Shown here piece after piece: positions 9,321-17,110 of a stretch of 64,000 nucleotides of DNA; position 1 is the first letter of the stretch, and every line of letters begins with the position of its first letter. This DNA is from Eubacterium multiforme (GTDB lineage Bacteria; Bacillota; Clostridia; Clostridiales; Clostridiaceae), in NCBI RefSeq assembly GCF_030813415.1, contig NZ_JAUSUF010000001.1:248001-312000 (forward strand). Direction: 5' to 3'. A program made the translations under genes and the position numbers. The notes under the pieces are model-generated. The model was not told the origin of the DNA. It saw nothing but the letters and a program-made list of their open reading frames with translations, and did not search any database.

Positions 9321-11081
9321 CTAACTCTCCTTCTTTTCATAAATTATATTGTTACTTAAATATCCTGCAATAATTAAATCCTTATTAATGTTTCCTTCAA
9401 TTTCATACCCAATAATCATTGAATATAAATTTTTAAATCTAACGTCTTTATCTAATTCTAAATCATAATTATATTTCATATATAATTGTTGAAGTTTTCT
9501 TTTTATAAGTTCATTATTTTTAGCATTTATTATTGGATTGGCTAATGATAAAGGTTTATTTTTACCCTTACTTTTACCTAATAAAAATCCTGTTAATTGA
9601 CCTACTGCAAAAAAGTACTCATTGTCATTATCTATTTTTGAATCACCCTTTTCAAATATCTTAATTCTTAAATTATCCTTTATAGAACTTAAAATATCTG
9701 CCATATTTTCATCACCTTTCACTAAGTATTCTTTTAATGAATACTTTAAATTAAATTCATTCATTGCTTTTATAAAATATCCATTTTCTAAATTTGATTT
9801 TATAACTAAATCTGCTGATTTATTTAATACATTCCAAAGATTATTATTGTTTCCTTTATAAAACCATTCACCTAATTTATTTCTAGACATTAGTAATGCT
9901 CTTTTTATTGCCTCTTCCTTTATTGGAATATCCTCTGAAAAATAATTCTTAATTAAAAATCTATTAAAGAAAAATATATTAATAAGACTTTCAATATCTC
10001 TTAATTTAATTTTCTTATCATATTCTTCAACATCCTCTTTTTTGTTCTTATATAAAGTATCCGTATCTATATCTAAAACATTTTTAAATTCAAAGGAGGT
10101 TTTTAAATATGGACTATAATTTGCTATTACATCAGAATCAATTATTTCAGTTTCTTTACCTTTTTTAATTCTTAAATACATTCCACTAAAGTTTCTTTCT
10201 AAAGCTTCTCCATCCTTTAAAGCCTTTATATCGTCCTCTCCTATATAAATGTTATATTTACCTTCAGATGCTAAATTAAATAAATAATCAAAAATCTTCT
10301 TTTGTAATAAAACTTCCTCTTGATTTATTAAATAAGGTACTTTAACTTTTCTTGTTTTATTTTCAAGATAAGGCTTTTTTGAATTTAATCCCATATTATC
10401 ATTAGGAAGTCCAATTATCCCCTCTTCAGTTTCTATATTAAAATCATTATTATTATATACATTAGGTATTAGATAACGTTTACTTTCATTTTCAAAACTA
10501 TCCTCATCATAAAGAAAAAATATCTTAAGATAATTTTTGCTTGAATCTATATTTAAATTAAATATATTTTCTTTAATCCAATTTTTTATTTGCAATATTT
10601 TTTCTTTATCAACTTCTCCAAGTTCTTCCTCTATATTTAAATATAAAGCTTTAGCTTTAGGTTTCTTTTCATATTTAATTAATGGGTTTTCTAATGTTTT
10701 ATAATAGTTATCAATTATCTCTTCTGTAAGTTTTCTTTTCTTAGTTTTACTATCTTCAATTAAGCTTTCTTTTTTAAGGAAGAAACTTAGATAATTATTA
10801 CTATGAATTATTTTTTTACCATCTATTGGTTTATTCATATCTATAAGCTTACTATTATAATCTAATTTACATAAAAGACTAAACTTATCTATTGTTCTAT
10901 CTAATGTTTTTGTCTTTTTATCTATTAAAATATCTGTTCTAAAGGTTTCATGTAAATTACCAGCTTCATCTGGCTCTATAATTATATATGTTCCATCTGC
11001 TGGTACATACCCATCTAATATTACATCATCTAAATGATCTTTTTTAATAGATTTTATAGAGTCCATAACTTTACTTATCAT
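9321..11081 (-). CDS. cas8b: Cascade large subunit Cas8b (Csh1 type)
   Basis: The large subunit recognises the PAM and recruits Cas3. The 586-residue protein has no catalytic motif that I recognise. The call rests on position between cas6 and cas7, on length, and on the TM1802/Csh1-like N terminus (DGYVPADGTYIIIEPDEAG). Large subunits diverge fast, so low motif content is expected. The ribosome binding site AAAGGAGGG lies just before the ATG, and the gene starts 15 bases after cas6. The sequence is lysine- and asparagine-rich like its neighbours. Confidence 0.9.
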   Translation of the reverse strand: MISKVMDSIKSIKKDHLDDVILDGYVPADGTYIIIEPDEAGNLHETFRTDILIDKKTKTLDRTIDKFSLLCKLDYNSKLIDMNKPIDGKKIIHSNNYLSFFLKKESLIEDSKTKKRKLTEEIIDNYYKTLENPLIKYEKKPKAKALYLNIEEELGEVDKEKILQIKNWIKENIFNLNIDSSKNYLKIFFLYDEDSFENESKRYLIPNVYNNNDFNIETEEGIIGLPNDNMGLNSKKPYLENKTRKVKVPYLINQEEVLLQKKIFDYLFNLASEGKYNIYIGEDDIKALKDGEALERNFSGMYLRIKKGKETEIIDSDVIANYSPYLKTSFEFKNVLDIDTDTLYKNKKEDVEEYDKKIKLRDIESLINIFFFNRFLIKNYFSEDIPIKEEAIKRALLMSRNKLGEWFYKGNNNNLWNVLNKSADLVIKSNLENGYFIKAMNEFNLKYSLKEYLVKGDENMADILSSIKDNLRIKIFEKGDSKIDNDNEYFFAVGQLTGFLLGKSKGKNKPLSLANPIINAKNNELIKRKLQQLYMKYNYDLELDKDVRFKNLYSMIIGYEIEGNINKDLIIAGYLSNNIIYEKKES

Positions 11082-11096
11082 ATTTTGCCCTCCTTT

Positions 11097-11789
11097 CTAT
11101 AGGTATCTAAAGTTCATATAACCTGCTCCTCTAGGATTAAATTCTCCAACTCCAACCCCTAATGCAAAATAAGCTAAATTTTGAGATTTCTCATCATCTG
11201 CTATATTATATGAAACTTTATCTCCTAATAATTTTCTACCTTTATAGTTTATAGCTGCTGGTTTTCTATTCTTAAATTCCATAGCTATAAATAATGGAAA
11301 GTCTTCTTCTATTTTTTCTCCTGTATAGTTATTATATTTTTTAATTAAATTAGATTTAACTCTATTTTCAAAGTATTCTAAAGAATAATTACCCTTCCAA
11401 TAACCTACTTCATTCTTTAAAATTAATGGAGTTATAGAATATATTTTAGATATATTCTTTTTCTTTATTATTTTTTCATCAACCTTTAAAACTTTTAAAT
11501 ACTTTGTATAATTTTTAGGAAGTTCTTCTGCTAAATATATAGCTAATTCCTTACTAACGGTTCTTATTTGAAATGTATAAATATTATCTTCTTTATAAAC
11601 CTTGTCCTTTTCTAAAGGATAAAATCCATTAAAGCAATAATTTTTAAAGCAATTTTTTTTGTGTAATTCTAAAAAGTTTTCACTTTTACCTAAAACCAAG
11701 TCTATTAAAAAACCTTCTTGAGATAATATTTCATTTTCTAATATATTTTTTAATAAATAAACTTTTACCGACAACTCAAAAACTTGCAT
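11097..11789 (-). CDS. cas6: CRISPR RNA-processing endoribonuclease Cas6
   Basis: Cas6 cleaves pre-crRNA within each repeat to give crRNAs that carry an 8-nt 5' handle. The 230-residue protein ends in the glycine-rich loop GVGVGEFNPRGAGYMNF typical of Cas6 RAMP proteins. A histidine near residue 43 is a candidate general base. The substrate hairpin is present in the repeats (ACAA-GAG-TTGT on the minus strand). It is the first recognisable cas gene of the operon, with ribosome binding site AAAGGAG, and lies 33 bases after a small HTH gene with which it may be co-transcribed. Confidence 0.93.
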   Translation of the reverse strand: MQVFELSVKVYLLKNILENEILSQEGFLIDLVLGKSENFLELHKKNCFKNYCFNGFYPLEKDKVYKEDNIYTFQIRTVSKELAIYLAEELPKNYTKYLKVLKVDEKIIKKKNISKIYSITPLILKNEVGYWKGNYSLEYFENRVKSNLIKKYNNYTGEKIEEDFPLFIAMEFKNRKPAAINYKGRKLLGDKVSYNIADDEKSQNLAYFALGVGVGEFNPRGAGYMNFRYL

Positions 11790-11822
11790 AAATCCAGCTC
11801 CTTTATAATATTCTATTTATAA

Positions 11823-12035
11823 TTAATTTTTTAATAATATTACTAGTAATAAGTTTTTTAATATTTCATTTTCTTTTTTAATGTTAATAACTTCTTCTAA
11901 TTCTATTTTTTTAACCCAATTATTTATGGTTGATGTTGGTATGTTGTATTCATTACTTATTTCAGTTATCATTTTTCCATCTTTATATTCATTTTTTATA
12001 CAATTTTTTAGATTTAAACTATATTTATTTTTCAT
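11823..12035 (-). CDS. Small helix-turn-helix protein at the head of the cas operon
   Basis: A 70-residue protein. Residues 16-45 form a helix-turn-helix resembling the first domain of IS3-type transposase OrfA proteins (ITEISNEYNIPTSTINNWVKK). A leucine-rich tail follows (NEILKNLLLVILLKN), where OrfA proteins carry a coiled coil, so it may be a domesticated or truncated OrfA. It has a very good ribosome binding site (GGAGGAATTAT before ATG), so it is probably translated. It is the first gene downstream of the crRNA-like element, and the 16-nt target of that element sits directly before its ribosome binding site. It could be a cas regulator, the protected gene of a CreTA-like pair, or a simple IS remnant. 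No second transposase frame or terminal inverted repeat is seen nearby. Confidence 0.7.
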   Translation of the reverse strand: MKNKYSLNLKNCIKNEYKDGKMITEISNEYNIPTSTINNWVKKIELEEVINIKKENEILKNLLLVILLKN

Positions 12036-12054
12036 ATAATTCCTCCATATTCTT

Positions 12055-12073
12055 ATTCTTTTATTAATAATGA
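12055..12073 (-). promoter_or_regulatory. Predicted Cascade target in the cas operon leader (16-nt protospacer plus TCA)
   Basis: On the minus strand TCA (12073-12071) is followed by TTATTAATAAAAGAAT (12070-12055). Those 16 bases are identical to the first 16 bases of the pseudo-spacer at 12148-12133. After base 16 the two sequences diverge (one match in the next eight). TCA is reported as a functional PAM for clostridial type I-B systems, from general knowledge. The site lies about nine bases upstream of the GGAGG of the small HTH gene, so bound Cascade would block transcription or initiation at the start of the cas operon. Confidence 0.75.
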
Positions 12074-12094
12074 TTATGTAATAATATATAATAA

Positions 12095-12178
12095 AATAAA
12101 TAACATCTCATGTTACTGTTAATTAATAAACCATTCTTTTATTAATAAATTTAAAAACATAATTATGTTAATGTTTAC
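12095..12178 (-). ncRNA. crRNA-like guide element (CreR/CreTA type), pseudo-repeat / 24-nt spacer / pseudo-repeat
   Basis: Read on the minus strand, a degenerate repeat at 12178-12149 ends in TTTTTAAAT, close to the true handle ATTTAAAT. A 24-nt pseudo-spacer (12148-12125) follows, then a second degenerate repeat at 12124-12095 containing TTAACAGTAACATGAGATGT. Both pseudo-repeats keep the Cas6 hairpin: ACAT/ATGT stems replace the array's ACAA/TTGT, a compensatory change. The first 16 nt of the pseudo-spacer match the site at 12055-12070. A possible promoter is TTTACA, 17 bp, TACCAT, just upstream on the minus strand (about 12215-12187). The layout matches known CreR and CreTA elements, in which a partly complementary crRNA-like guide makes Cascade repress a promoter without cutting it. 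Expression and processing are inferred. Confidence 0.72.
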
Positions 12179-12206
12179 ATTTTTATGGTAAATCTAATTT
12201 ATTTTA

Positions 12207-12234
12207 ATGTAAATACATATTTAGTTAAATAATC
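12207..12234 (-). repeat. Possible third degenerate CRISPR repeat
   Basis: On the minus strand this reads GATTATTTAAC... and ends TGTATTTACAT. It matches the array repeat at about 23 of 28 aligned positions with a 2-nt gap. It lacks the central hairpin kept in the two pseudo-repeats nearer the cas genes, so it may be a fossil array unit or part of the promoter of the crRNA-like element. The remaining stretch 12235-12355 is AT-rich, with weaker repeat-like traces around 12254-12287 and no gene. Confidence 0.45.
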
Positions 12235-12355
12235 GTTTTAATTTTAAACTATTATTTAACATTGTCTTTTATTTATTAAGTTATTGCTTTTTAGATTAAT
12301 TTTTTTAATTATTTGTTAACTAATAAATTAAATGCTTTAATATTATACTATAGAA

Positions 12356-14359
12356 ATTTAAACATAACTCTTGTTAAAGTTAATCTTAATGTAGCAGACA
12401 TAGTGGATCCAGCACAAAAATTTAAATACAACTCTTGTTAAAGTTAATCTTGCCTTGCATACTCATTTGCTAAAACTAATATTCTTATTTAAATACAACT
12501 CTTGTTAAAGTTAATCTAGATATAACTATAAATATAACAGACCTAACAGAATTTAAATACAACTCTTGTTAAAGTTAATCTTATTTTATCAAATAATTTT
12601 TATAGTCCTTATAATAAATTTAAATACAACTCTTGTTGAAGTTAATCGCTTTTATTATGCCTAAAATTAAGAAGGTGATTAAAATTTAAATACAACTCTT
12701 GTTGAAGTTAATCCTTAGCAAGTAAAATAATTTTAAGGAGTGTTTAAAAATTTAAATACAACTCTTGTTGAAGTTAATCTGTTAAGTGCCCTAGCAGTGG
12801 AGTTGAACCTAACTAATTTAAATACAACTCTTGTTGAAGTTAATCAGAAGAAAGTAATAAGGTTGATGGAACTTTAATTAGATTTAAATACAACTCTTGT
12901 TGAAGTTAATCATAAGCGATTGTAGTATAGTTGTAAATCCAGCCTAATTTAAATACAACTCTTGTTGAAGTTAATCGATACTGTGGAGTTGGCTAATATC
13001 GTTTTAAGATTATTTAAATACAACTCTTGTTGAAGTTAATCTGTTTATATTCAGTTTACATCTTATAATTTGTTTGGATTTAAATACAACTCTTGTTGAA
13101 GTTAATCTTTTCACAGCACGTTAAGTTGGGACGTTTCACCGTATTTAAATACAACTCTTGTTGAAGTTAATCTAATAATATACTCTATTACAATTATCAA
13201 GAAGGATAATTTAAATACAACTCTTGTTGAAGTTAATCGGTATGGAAAATCTAGCAAGTGCTGGATTTAATACAAAATTTAAATACAACTCTTGTTGAAG
13301 TTAATCTCCTTACAATTAAACAAAGTTCCAGAAAAAACAATCATTTAAATACAACTCTTGTTGAAGTTAATCTTGCCATAGTCCTAAGTTTCCACCTCTG
13401 TTTAGCCTATTTAAATACAACTCTTGTTGAAGTTAATCTGAGGTCCTTGTGGCCCTCTTAAATCTTTAACTGCTATTTAAATACAACTCTTGTTGAAGTT
13501 AATCCCCAGCTAGCCACTTTGCTAACTGTATTACAAAGAATTTAAATACAACTCTTGTTGAAGTTAATCATAAAATCATATAAACCTTTTGCAATAAGCC
13601 TCACTATTTAAATACAACTCTTGTTGAAGTTAATCTTCAAAAGCTCCTGTTAAAACTGGTAAAACATTTATTTAAATACAACTCTTGTTGAAGTTAATCA
13701 GTTAATCCACTATCTTCTATATCACTAATTATATTTATTTAAATACAACTCTTGTTGAAGTTAATCATGAAAGATTAATAATAGCTGAAAATGAAGTGTT
13801 TAAATTTAAATACAACTCTTGTTGAAGTTAATCTAATTCTTATTATATGTTGCTTTGTGTCATTTTAAAATTTAAATACAACTCTTGTTGAAGTTAATCT
13901 AGGAGTATCTGCAACAAAAGAAGTATTTAAAAATAATTTAAATACAACTCTTGTTGAAGTTAATCTTGCAATAGGTATATTTTATTTGTATCAAGTTCTT
14001 AATTTAAATACAACTCTTGTTGAAGTTAATCTTAGTTTATATTTATCAAATTTCATTTCTTTTCCATTATTTAAATACAACTCTTGTTGAAGTTAATCTT
14101 CCTTTATGTTTGTTTGGCAGGGGCACTAGGACATTTAAATACAACTCTTGTTGAAGTTAATCAGTCAATTTGTAAATAAAGCTATAAACTATATTTGATT
14201 TAAATACAACTCTTGTTGAAGTTAATCAAATCCATATGTAACTATAAATAAAACAGCACTAAAATTTAAATACAACTCTTGTTGAAGTTAATCTTTGTTT
14301 TATAATCTCTATTCCATTGTCCCATGTGAATTTAAATACAACTCTTGTTGAAGTTAATC
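12356..14359 (-). CRISPR. CRISPR array 2, type I-B, 31 repeats / 30 spacers
   Basis: The repeat family and spacing are those of array 1. Copies run from 12356-12385 to 14330-14359. The leftmost copy has two changes, marking the trailer, so crRNAs are read on the minus strand toward the cas genes. The first four repeats carry the array 1 sequence (TTAAAG on the + strand). All 27 from 12618 onward carry TTGAAG instead, one substitution inherited by every later duplication. None of the spacers matches a spacer of array 1 by eye. Leader 2 follows on the right. Confidence 0.98.
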
Positions 14360-14545
14360 CATAGCATTTAAGCCATTCATATATTTTATAATACATCCAA
14401 ATCCCACTAAATTCAATATATCCTCTAGTTTTATACCAACCTCGCCCTAATTTTTAAAATATAAAAATAAATCCCTTATAAACATAGTATTTTCAAGGGG
14501 TTACATCCATTTCAACAAAATCTTAGGTTGGTAAAACATAATTTA
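14360..14545 (-). promoter_or_regulatory. Leader of CRISPR array 2
   Basis: It shares with leader 1, at the same offsets from the repeat, CAT, AAGCCATTC and ACCAACCT (14435-14442), plus AGGTTGGT 90 bp further on (14525-14532). A -10-like TACTAT (minus strand, 14484-14489) sits within three bases of the offset of the extended -10 in leader 1. Outside these blocks the two leaders differ strongly, so the blocks stand out as functional. The terminator of the neighbouring lipoprotein gene begins ten bases beyond. Confidence 0.8.
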
Positions 14546-14554
14546 ATAAAAAAA

Positions 14555-14597
14555 CAATTACTAATCAACTTAGTTAAACCTTTATGATTAGTAATTG
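14555..14597 (-). terminator. Terminator of the repeat lipoprotein gene
   Basis: Perfect 13-bp stem (14555-14567 with 14585-14597) and a 17-nt loop. On the minus strand it is followed by a run of seven U. It closes the lipoprotein gene before leader 2. Confidence 0.85.
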
Positions 14598-14632
14598 CAA
14601 ATGGATCTAAACTTTTCTATTTTATATTTATA

Positions 14633-15259
14633 CTACTTAACAACAATTTCAGCATCATCTAATTTAATATATTCACCATCTTTTAATGTTACATTTGTAC
14701 TCTTTTTAAATTCCTTCTTTGAAATTACACTACCATTTCTATGAGTACTATCCTTAAAAATTTCTATATATGCATCATCATTTTTATCCTTTTCTGTAGA
14801 TTTTACTTCATAAATTCCAGCCTTTATATCTCTTCCAACTTTAAACATACCATCTTTATAAATCTTATCTTTAGGTGTTGTTGATGGAGCTTTATCTATT
14901 GGAAAAATATCACCATGCTTAACATCTATGTATTCACCCTTTGATAAAGTCACATATATATTTCCTGAAACACTTTCATCAAAAATTTCATTCTCTTTTT
15001 TACTATCTTTTGTTACTTCAATAGAAGTTTCAGCTTGCTTATTGTTCTTATCTGAAATTATTACATATTCTCCAGCTGGTAAATCTTTTCCAACTTCATA
15101 AAATCCACTTTTATATTCTTCTTTTTGAGTATTTTCTTGTTTTTGTTCAGTTTGCTCTGTATTAGATGCAGCTTTATTATCCTTTGATCCGCAACCAACT
15201 AATAATGATGCTCCCATTAATACACTAAGTACTATTAATATAGCTTTCTTTTTCATCAA
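14633..15259 (-). CDS. Lipoprotein with two repeated beta modules
   Basis: A 208-residue surface lipoprotein of unknown function. A signal peptide ends in the lipobox LLVGC with Cys at about residue 23, then a low-complexity linker rich in K, E, Q and N. Two related modules follow: one opens YKSGFYEVGKDLPAGEYVI, the other YKDGMFKVGRDIKAGIYEV. Each continues through a charged strand and ends in a T-L-x-K/D-GEYI-type strand. The pattern suggests a small carbohydrate- or matrix-binding beta domain, but I do not recognise a named family. The ribosome binding site AGGAGGTAATTTG precedes the ATG. It has its own terminator and stands alone between leader 2 and a divergent dehydrogenase. Confidence 0.85.
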   Translation of the reverse strand: MMKKKAILIVLSVLMGASLLVGCGSKDNKAASNTEQTEQKQENTQKEEYKSGFYEVGKDLPAGEYVIISDKNNKQAETSIEVTKDSKKENEIFDESVSGNIYVTLSKGEYIDVKHGDIFPIDKAPSTTPKDKIYKDGMFKVGRDIKAGIYEVKSTEKDKNDDAYIEIFKDSTHRNGSVISKKEFKKSTNVTLKDGEYIKLDDAEIVVK

Positions 15260-15643
15260 ATTACCTCCTAGTAAATATTAATTTTAATATTTAAATCTAT
15301 TTAAATGAAAGTTCTCTTTAATTATCAAGTATACTCTTAGAAAAAACTTTTTCAATTTATATTATATTTTGTTATAAATTTTTTCCCTAATTCTTTATTA
15401 TTATTCTTTAAAAGAAATATTTTATTATTATACTTTACTATTTATTAATAGTTATATTTTTACAATAAAGTTTATATTTCTAAAATAAAAAGGTTATAAA
15501 CTTTAAATAATTATGATATAATACGTAATTATATTCCTTTAATTTTGAACATTCTTTTAATGTTTGATGAATTAAATGTGAATAAAATATTTTTAAATGA
15601 TCTTTCTAATTTAATAAAATTTGAAATTTGGGGGAATGGGAAA
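15260..15643. promoter_or_regulatory. Divergent intergenic region with extended -10 promoter
   Basis: AT-rich region between the lipoprotein and the opine-dehydrogenase-like gene. TGATATAAT at 15514-15522 is an extended -10 element pointing right, which would leave a leader of about 115 nt. I see no riboswitch-like structure or operator palindrome. Confidence 0.45.
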
Positions 15644-16780
15644 ATGAACATTGGGATAATTGGAGCAGGTAATATAGGAACTTATTTAGCTACCTATATA
15701 TCAACAAAAAGTAATCATAAAGTATGGATTCACACATCTAAGCCACAATCTTTTAAGGAAAATTTATTACTAATAGAAGAAGAAAAAAATTTAAAACACA
15801 CTGTAAAATTAAATTGTGTTACATCTAGTATTGAAGAGGTTGTTAAAAATTCAGAACTTATTTTAATAACTCATCCTTCTTTTATGATGGAAAAAACTTT
15901 AAATGAAATTTTAAAATATGTAAATAGTAATACAATAATTGGTGCTATTCCTGGTTTTGGTGGAAAGGAATTTTTCATTGATGAATTATTAAATAAAAAT
16001 TGTATATTCTTTGGTAGTCAAAGAGTACCTTCAATAACAAGATTAGAATCTTATGGTGAATGTGTTGTACTAAAGCAAAGAAATGAGTTTATGAAACTTA
16101 GTGTAATTCCAAAAAAATATTCAAAAACTGTTTGTGATACAATGACTTCTTTAATAGATATTAATTGCTATCCTTTGGATAACTATTTATCAATAACATT
16201 GTCACCATCAAATCCTACAATGCATCCATCAAGGCTATACGAACTTTTTAAAGATTATAAAGATGGTATTACTTATGATAAAAACCCGTTATTTTATGAG
16301 GAATGGGGAGATTTTGCCTCTAAAACTTTATTAGATTTAGATGAAGAGTTAAAGGAAATATTCTTATCTTTAAATGAATTTAATGATTTTGAAGCAGAGG
16401 ATTTTGAGAAAATTAAAACTAGATACAAAATTGAAACTCCTAATGAACTAACTAACAAAATTAGAACTGCACCTGGTTTTAAAGATATTAGAACTCCAAT
16501 GATAAAAATTAATGATTCTTATATTCCAGATTTAAAATCAAGATATTTTATAGAAGACATTCAGTTTGGCTTATGTATAATAAAAGCTTTTGCAGAAATT
16601 TGTAATATACCAACGAAAACTGTAGATAAAGTAATATACTGGGCACAAAATTTACTAAATAAAGAATATTTAATTAATGGTAAATTAAAAGGTAAAGATG
16701 TAATTGAGCTTGTAATACCTCAAACTAAAGGAATTAACACAAAAGAATCTCTTATTAAATACTATAAAAGCTTAATTTAG
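15644..16780 (+). CDS. NAD(P)-dependent octopine/nopaline dehydrogenase family enzyme
   Basis: Members reductively condense an amino acid with a keto acid to make opines, or act in opine-type metallophore synthesis. The 378-residue protein opens with a Rossmann motif MNIGIIGAGNIGTYLATY. The C-terminal helical domain carries the histidine-containing segment SPSNPTMHPSRLYELF, the catalytic region of the opine dehydrogenase fold, near residue 200. The frame is open further upstream, to a TTG at 15545, but the Rossmann strand begins at the ATG at 15644 behind a G-rich GGGGGAATGGG, so I start there. No nicotianamine synthase-like gene or transporter is adjacent, so the substrate cannot be assigned. 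It stands alone, convergent with the hydrogenase operon. Confidence 0.85.
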   Translation: MNIGIIGAGNIGTYLATYISTKSNHKVWIHTSKPQSFKENLLLIEEEKNLKHTVKLNCVTSSIEEVVKNSELILITHPSFMMEKTLNEILKYVNSNTIIGAIPGFGGKEFFIDELLNKNCIFFGSQRVPSITRLESYGECVVLKQRNEFMKLSVIPKKYSKTVCDTMTSLIDINCYPLDNYLSITLSPSNPTMHPSRLYELFKDYKDGITYDKNPLFYEEWGDFASKTLLDLDEELKEIFLSLNEFNDFEAEDFEKIKTRYKIETPNELTNKIRTAPGFKDIRTPMIKINDSYIPDLKSRYFIEDIQFGLCIIKAFAEICNIPTKTVDKVIYWAQNLLNKEYLINGKLKGKDVIELVIPQTKGINTKESLIKYYKSLI

Positions 16781-16889
16781 TAGAGTATTTAAAATATCTA
16801 TATAATATTTTAACTCTATATAACAATATATATTTTTCTATAAATTTAAGCCTAGAGTATTATATTTATTATTTACCATAATATAATAA

Positions 16890-16936
16890 AAGACCCTAAA
16901 TAAATTCCTTTAAAACGAATATCTATTTAGGGTCTT
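16890..16936. terminator. Bidirectional-type hairpin between convergent genes
   Basis: Perfect 13-bp stem (16890-16902 with 16924-16936) and a 21-nt loop between the dehydrogenase (+) and the hydrogenase operon (-). The U tracts on both sides are interrupted, so termination strength is uncertain. The rest of 16781-17110 holds one possible micro-ORF and nothing else that I can support. Confidence 0.65.
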
Positions 16937-17035
16937 AAAATCTATACTATTTTTCTAGTCTAAGAAAATTTTTCATTAATTCTCTCTGTTAAAATTTTAT
17001 ATTAAAAAAATCTGCATTAATATTAATTAAATATA

Positions 17036-17092
17036 TTATCCTAATAAGAAGTCCAATACACACTTTGGACAAATATATTGTTTCTTTTCCAT
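17036..17092 (-). CDS. Possible 18-residue micro-protein with a CPKC pair
   Basis: ATG at 17092 behind GAGGTG (8-nt spacing) opens a frame for MEKKQYICPKCVLDFLLG. It lies 18 bases after the hydrogenase HydA stop and ahead of the terminator hairpin, so it would be carried on the hydrogenase mRNA. The CxxC pair suggests a metal or redox role or the stub of a decayed zinc-ribbon protein. The length is short enough to arise by chance. Confidence 0.35.
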   Translation of the reverse strand: MEKKQYICPKCVLDFLLG

Positions 17093-17110
17093 AAATACAC
17101 CTCATATACA

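Noticed and set aside
11823..12355. Intact insertion sequence at the head of the cas operon
   Set aside because: Only a 70-codon OrfA-like HTH is present; no OrfB, no terminal inverted repeats and no target duplication are visible.
13258..13461. Open frame of 67 codons with repeated LNTTLVEVN
   Set aside because: Same artefact within array 2.
15545..15643. Longer N terminus of the opine-dehydrogenase-like protein
   Set aside because: The first 33 codons precede the Rossmann strand, start with TTG without a ribosome binding site, and have no family counterpart.
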